The translations under genes were made by a program, and so were the position numbers. From Bacillota bacterium (GTDB lineage: Bacteria > Bacillota > DTU065), in assembly GCA_012842235.1 (NCBI GenBank), contig DUTE01000086.1:1-8940 (forward strand): DNA of 8,940 bases, written 5' to 3'. The notes beneath the pieces were generated by a model. That model was not told the DNA's origin. It did no database searches and saw only the letters and a list, made by a program, of their open reading frames with translations. Shown in pieces: positions 5,589-8,940 of the stretch. Within the stretch, counting starts at the first letter, position 1, and each line of letters opens with the position of its first letter.

Positions 5589-7475
5589 TTATTCAGGCAT
5601 ACTTGAGTTTTTCGCCCTCAAACCTTCAAATTCTAGTGCACCATCAGAGTTTATATGCATCTCAACATCTGTGTAAGGTCTAGTAAAAGTGTAGCGTCTC
5701 ATATTGATAGATACCTGAACATTTGTGTGAACTGCTTTTGCTTTGATAGTACCGTTTTTCACAATTGTAAGCTCTGTTTTAGCTCCAGCAGGAGATCCTA
5801 ATGAACCGGCAATAATATCGCCTTGGAAAAGCGTCATCGAGCCACCACGGAAAAACCCGTTAGGTTCCATCTCTATTCCTTCTCCGGCGACAATATTGCT
5901 ATAATAACAACCTCTAGAAATATAGATCATTCCTGTCGCCTCTATCTGACTATTTTGAGCATAAGGAAAAGAGATATTTGCTGAAGCATATCTGCTTCGT
6001 TCTTCTAACTCGCGACCCATAATTAAAAGCTGTTCACTTAGTTGGTTAAGTTCTTCTATATCGCGTATTTGGCGAGGCCCATAACCAGTTAACTTTTGAA
6101 CTAGTGTATTATTTAGTTCTTCTAGTGCTGGTGCTAAGTCATCTTCTGGATCAATTGGTACTTCAATTAATCTTTTTATTACCAACGGTAATTCACAAAA
6201 TTTCATATCGATTAGTTGCGTAACATATTGACCATCGAAACTAGAAATATTTCTAGAGAAGCCACCAATATTTTTGATCTGATATACACTTGAGACAATT
6301 TTTCTTAGCGTGCTAATAATCTTTGCATAAAGCTTTATTATCTCTGGATATGGCGTCTGGCTAGAGGCAGCTACAATTTTCGAAGAAATAATATTGCCAC
6401 CAATTGACATATTTGCACGAGAACGAACTTTTGCTCTTGTAACTAAACCTCTAATATCAAGCTGCCTACCTGCATTTACCTCAAAATTTGGTAGTACATC
6501 TCCTTTTATAAGGATATCCCCAGAAAATGTTACATTCCCTTGTTTCAAGTCAACGTTGCCGTCGACGACAAAAACAGGTTCTACAACAATTTCTCCGCCT
6601 TTATACAATGGTCTTCCTGCTTGAGCAGCATAAACAAAACGGCCATCTACAGAAAGTTGTGTGCCTTTACCTGCTTTTAATTCTACTTCTTTTGGTTCTC
6701 TTACTGATATCTCTTCGCCAGTAACTTTCTTGCCAGGAACACCTTTTTGTCCAGGGAGCTTTTCTGCTAGTAAATCCCCTTCTTTAACTGAGGGAATGAA
6801 AAAACGGTTCCTATAATCGACACGAATTTCCGATTCATCTGTTTGAATCTTTTCTGTTTCCAAACCTACCTTGAAATCAATCCGACCATCTTTTGGTGGA
6901 GTTGGCGGAGTGCCTTTGGCTACAACAAGATATTCTGAACTTTGTTTCTCACAAAAATAATCTATTGCATCATCTAATATCCCATGAACAACATTGTTAT
7001 CCTTGAGAAACTTTAGGATCTGTTCTTTAGTAAAACGTTCAGGACTAATAACATCAGCAACTACCCCATTAATTGTCTGATACTCTAGTGGTGGGGCGTC
7101 TTGAATCGTATATACTACTCCATTTGCAAAACGAGCTGCAAGTGAGGCCTGCAACCCATTAGACGAAATAGTATAGGCCAAGGAAGCTGACGGTTCAGAA
7201 TAGGGAAGAACAACTTCAATAGTGTTTCCTTTTTCTATCTGAACAGGTCCTCTGACAATCTCACCATTGATATATAGTCTACTTATACTTTTCCCGGGAG
7301 CTAATGTAGCCGGTACGCCTGTACCAACCGGTGGTATCACATAAATCCGACCATCAGATATAAAAATACGACCATTTCGGTCTTCACCTTCAGATAATTC
7401 CTCTGGTTTAACCCACTCTATACTCAAAGCTTGTCTTCTTTCTTCTTGTTTTTGAACTACTAATACTTCCGCCAT
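5589..7475 (-). CDS. FapA family protein (DUF342)
   Basis: This is a large cytoplasmic-looking protein of the FapA/DUF342 family; members are often encoded near flagellar, chemotaxis or polarity genes, and the biochemical function is not settled. From the ATG at 7475 it is 628 residues. The N-terminal part (about 34-200) contains glycine-rich beta segments and the linker KGTPPTPPKDGRIDF at 187-201, typical of the family. PGQKGVPGKKVTGE at 241-254 leads into a repetitive beta region, VDGNVDLKQGNVTFSGD at 304-320 followed by ILIKGDVLPNFEVNAG, which should fold as a stacked beta-helix. A helical insert (about 376-500, starting near YPEIIKLYAKIIST) is followed by a second beta-helix segment and a short tail. 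No signal peptide or membrane segment is visible. It sits between comF and yvyF, where B. subtilis has no such gene. An upstream TTG start at 7517 is possible but less well supported. Confidence 0.87.
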   Translation of the reverse strand: MAEVLVVQKQEERRQALSIEWVKPEELSEGEDRNGRIFISDGRIYVIPPVGTGVPATLAPGKSISRLYINGEIVRGPVQIEKGNTIEVVLPYSEPSASLAYTISSNGLQASLAARFANGVVYTIQDAPPLEYQTINGVVADVISPERFTKEQILKFLKDNNVVHGILDDAIDYFCEKQSSEYLVVAKGTPPTPPKDGRIDFKVGLETEKIQTDESEIRVDYRNRFFIPSVKEGDLLAEKLPGQKGVPGKKVTGEEISVREPKEVELKAGKGTQLSVDGRFVYAAQAGRPLYKGGEIVVEPVFVVDGNVDLKQGNVTFSGDILIKGDVLPNFEVNAGRQLDIRGLVTRAKVRSRANMSIGGNIISSKIVAASSQTPYPEIIKLYAKIISTLRKIVSSVYQIKNIGGFSRNISSFDGQYVTQLIDMKFCELPLVIKRLIEVPIDPEDDLAPALEELNNTLVQKLTGYGPRQIRDIEELNQLSEQLLIMGRELEERSRYASANISFPYAQNSQIEATGMIYISRGCYYSNIVAGEGIEMEPNGFFRGGSMTLFQGDIIAGSLGSPAGAKTELTIVKNGTIKAKAVHTNVQVSINMRRYTFTRPYTDVEMHINSDGALEFEGLRAKNSSMPE

Positions 7476-7490
7476 GGCCGTATCACCCCC
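7473..7490 (-). promoter_or_regulatory. Ribosome site deciding the fapA start
   Basis: On the minus strand GGGGGTG lies 8 bases before the ATG at 7475, an excellent Shine-Dalgarno spacing. The frame is open further upstream and could start at a TTG at 7517, but the 14 extra residues (MGSVENYLIGGDTA if used) would be encoded by the leader and ribosome site, so the ATG is preferred. Confidence 0.75.
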
Positions 7491-7531
7491 TATCAAATAA
7501 TTTTCGACTGATCCCAAATTCCAACCTTCTT

Positions 7532-7552
7532 TAGTCCTAATAAATAGGACTA
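7532..7552. repeat. 8-bp perfect inverted repeat in the comFC-fapA gap
   Basis: TAGTCCTA and TAGGACTA flank the 5-base spacer ATAAA. The repeat lies about 57-77 bases upstream of the fapA ATG and 8 bases after the stop of the ComFC-like gene. Neither strand has a T-run behind it, so it does not look like an intrinsic terminator. It could be an operator for a dimeric regulator or a small leader hairpin; sequence alone does not decide. The rest of this 85-base gap holds only the fapA ribosome site. Confidence 0.5.
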
Positions 7553-7560
7553 TAGGTTTA

Positions 7561-7944
7561 TTAATGAGTCTTTAAATATAAATACTGTATATTGTCAATC
7601 GTCTTTTGTTTTTGGTAATAATCATTAACTATTAGTACATCTTTATTGCAAAAATCAACCAAAGGTAGTTTTAGAAACCAAGAGATTGCGTAAGAAAGAT
7701 AATCATCGTTATTACCTAATATTGCTTCTACTTTTTTTCCTGAGGAAAAGAACCTACTTGCGGCGATTCCTAACATCAGTTCGAGAGAAAGATCAACATC
7801 CTCACTAAATGCCACAAAAACATTGTCTATTGTTTTAGGTTTAGGCAATTTTTGTAAACATTGCCTACAAATAGGCAGAATAAAAAAGTTAGCCGGTCTA
7901 TGACACAATTCACAACTTTTTCGAAGAAGTGTCTTTGCTAACAT
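7561..7944 (-). CDS. Short ComFC-like zinc-finger protein, phosphoribosyltransferase motif degenerate
   Basis: ComFC proteins (about 200-240 residues) have an N-terminal four-cysteine zinc finger and a phosphoribosyltransferase (PRTase) domain, and they act with ComFA in natural transformation. This 127-residue product has the finger (Cys11, Cys14, Cys26, Cys29; CELCHRP and CRQCLQKLP) right after comFA, as expected for comFC. The rest is much shorter: LMLGIAASRFFSSGKKVEAI at about 57-76 may correspond to the middle of the enzyme. DVLIVNDYYQKQKT at 102-115 sits where the PRPP loop (usually VLLVDDxxTTGAT) should be, with the second Asp-Asp pair changed to Asn-Asp and the TTGAT part lost. The reading frame is intact, so it is either a decaying comFC or a remnant kept for its zinc finger. 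The ATG at 7944 overlaps the comFA stop, and GGGGAG lies about 11 bases upstream. Identity is inferred from the finger, motif remnant and position. Confidence 0.62.
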   Translation of the reverse strand: MLAKTLLRKSCELCHRPANFFILPICRQCLQKLPKPKTIDNVFVAFSEDVDLSLELMLGIAASRFFSSGKKVEAILGNNDDYLSYAISWFLKLPLVDFCNKDVLIVNDYYQKQKTIDNIQYLYLKTH

Positions 7945-8940
7945 AAAATATCGATCTCCCCTCTATTTTTGGCCATTTCGTTTAGGGAGATGATTTCTTT
8001 TTGAGCATCTTTCATCGCTTTAGTAACTTTTTTTGCAATAAATATGACTAGCCCATCGGGATGCTCTGTTGTTCTTCCAGCTCTACCTGCTATCTGAACG
8101 AGAACTTCCTTTGTATATATTTTCTCGTAATCTGCATTATAAACTAAGACTGAGACATCATCTACTGTAATACCTCTCTCTAAAACTGAGGTACTTACAA
8201 GGGCATCGATAGTCCCACACTTTATATATCGTACCAATTGACTCCGTTCTTTAGTTTCTGAAGAAATACCCTTAATTTTCCATTGAGGTAGTTCTTTTTG
8301 CAAAAAAACCACCATCTTATCTACATCTCTTTTAAAAGGCACAAATAGAAGTAATGGTGGGCTAACTTTTTTCAATACACTCTCTAAACTTGCTTTACAT
8401 ATTTGAGGAATTGGCAAAGGTTTCTTGTGATGTCTTGCTGGCAAGAAAACAATATCCTCTTTTTTAAATTGAGCCTTTATACTCTTAGTAGGTGTTGCTG
8501 TCATGTAAACTAAAGAACCTCTAGTCGCTTTATTAACTGCATTAATCAAAAGGGAATTGTCCTTAAAAGGAAATGCATCGCCTTCATCGAGAATCGTTAG
8601 ATCAAAAGCTTGGTAAAATTTAAGAACTTGATGAGTTGTTGCAGCAACAATCCTCTCAGAAGAATATTTTTCTTTTGATCCTCCATAAAGAATTACAGTA
8701 GCGAATGAAGGGAAATATTGTCTTAACCTCTCACCTACTTCAATAGCTACATCTCTTCTTGGCACTGCATAAAGCACCCTACCACCTGATGCTAGTGTTT
8801 GCGCCATAAGAGTAGCCGCTACTTCAGTCTTTCCTGCGCCACCTGCTGCAAGCACTTTTGAAAGATAAGCTGTTTTTGCTTCAAGGTGAATAGAGAGGGA
8901 AATTCTTATCCCTTCAAAGGGTCGTGTTTTTTTAAACTCT
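7938..8940 (-). CDS. comFA: ComFA, competence DNA-uptake ATPase/helicase-like protein (5' end beyond window)
   Basis: ComFA is a membrane-associated superfamily 2 ATPase that helps drive transforming single-stranded DNA into the cell. The frame is open to the right edge, giving 333 visible residues; the N-terminal zinc-finger region lies outside. Numbering from the edge, Walker A is GGAGKTE at 33-39, followed by the family motif VPRRDVAIEV. Walker B is LTILDEGDAFPF near 114-125, motif III is MTATPT near 146-151, VSTSVLERGITV follows near 247-258, and motif VI is QIAGRAGRT near 282-290. Walker B reads DEGD where I recall DEVD in many ComFA proteins. A GTG at 8855 inside the run-up to Walker A is not the true start, because coding continues upstream. 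Its last bases overlap the ComFC-like ATG by 7 bases, indicating translational coupling. Confidence 0.94.
   Translation of the reverse strand, partial: EFKKTRPFEGIRISLSIHLEAKTAYLSKVLAAGGAGKTEVAATLMAQTLASGGRVLYAVPRRDVAIEVGERLRQYFPSFATVILYGGSKEKYSSERIVAATTHQVLKFYQAFDLTILDEGDAFPFKDNSLLINAVNKATRGSLVYMTATPTKSIKAQFKKEDIVFLPARHHKKPLPIPQICKASLESVLKKVSPPLLLFVPFKRDVDKMVVFLQKELPQWKIKGISSETKERSQLVRYIKCGTIDALVSTSVLERGITVDDVSVLVYNADYEKIYTKEVLVQIAGRAGRTTEHPDGLVIFIAKKVTKAMKDAQKEIISLNEMAKNRGEIDILC

Noticed and set aside
5398..5676. Plus-strand open frame across the yvyF-fapA junction
   Set aside because: It overlaps two well-supported minus-strand genes and has no recognisable domain.
6394..6724. Two overlapping plus-strand open frames inside fapA
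   Set aside because: Both are antisense to the conserved beta-helix region of FapA, and one is a low-complexity Leu-rich run.
7476..7517. Upstream TTG start adding 14 residues to FapA
   Set aside because: The ATG at 7475 has GGGGGTG at ideal spacing, and the extra residues would be encoded by that leader.
8853..8855. GTG as the start of ComFA
   Set aside because: It falls two residues before the conserved run into Walker A, and the frame stays open to the window edge, so the gene is truncated by the window rather than starting here.

Overview
The window is one continuous minus-strand block of late flagellar genes, with competence genes at its upstream (right-hand) end. Gene order, AT-rich coding sequence, strong Shine-Dalgarno sites (GGGAGG, AAGGAG, GGGGGAG) and the comF-yvyF-flgM-flgN-flgK-flgL arrangement point to a Firmicute, probably a flagellated Clostridia-like anaerobe. 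The genus cannot be named from sequence alone.

In order of transcription (high to low coordinates) the genes are: the 3' part of comFA (DNA-uptake ATPase, running off the right edge); a very short ComFC-like gene that keeps the zinc knuckle but has lost the phosphoribosyltransferase signature; a FapA/DUF342 protein; a YvyF-type double zinc-ribbon protein; flgM (anti-sigma-28); flgN (chaperone for FlgK and FlgL); flgK and flgL (hook-filament junction proteins); flaG; and fliD (filament cap, running off the left edge, about 417 codons visible). No intergenic gap exceeds about 125 bases and no gene lies on the plus strand. No tRNA, rRNA, CRISPR array, insertion sequence or phage gene is visible.

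The flagellar genes act at one assembly step. FlgM holds sigma-28 until the hook is complete. FlgN delivers FlgK and FlgL, which form the adaptor between hook and filament. FliD caps the growing filament and FlaG modulates filament length. In Bacillus subtilis the comF operon likewise runs into yvyF-flgM-flgN-flgK-flgL. Here fapA is inserted after comF, and flaG-fliD follow flgL directly, with no fliW, csrA or flagellin gene in between.

The points most worth a second look are: a 12-bp perfect hairpin with a T-rich tail directly behind the flgM stop codon, which looks like an intrinsic terminator inside the operon; the shrunken ComFC-like gene beside an apparently intact ComFA; an 8-bp inverted repeat in the fapA leader; and weak sigma-28-like -10 elements before flgM and flaG. 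I see no clearly undescribed system. This is mostly a conventional locus with a few unusual details.
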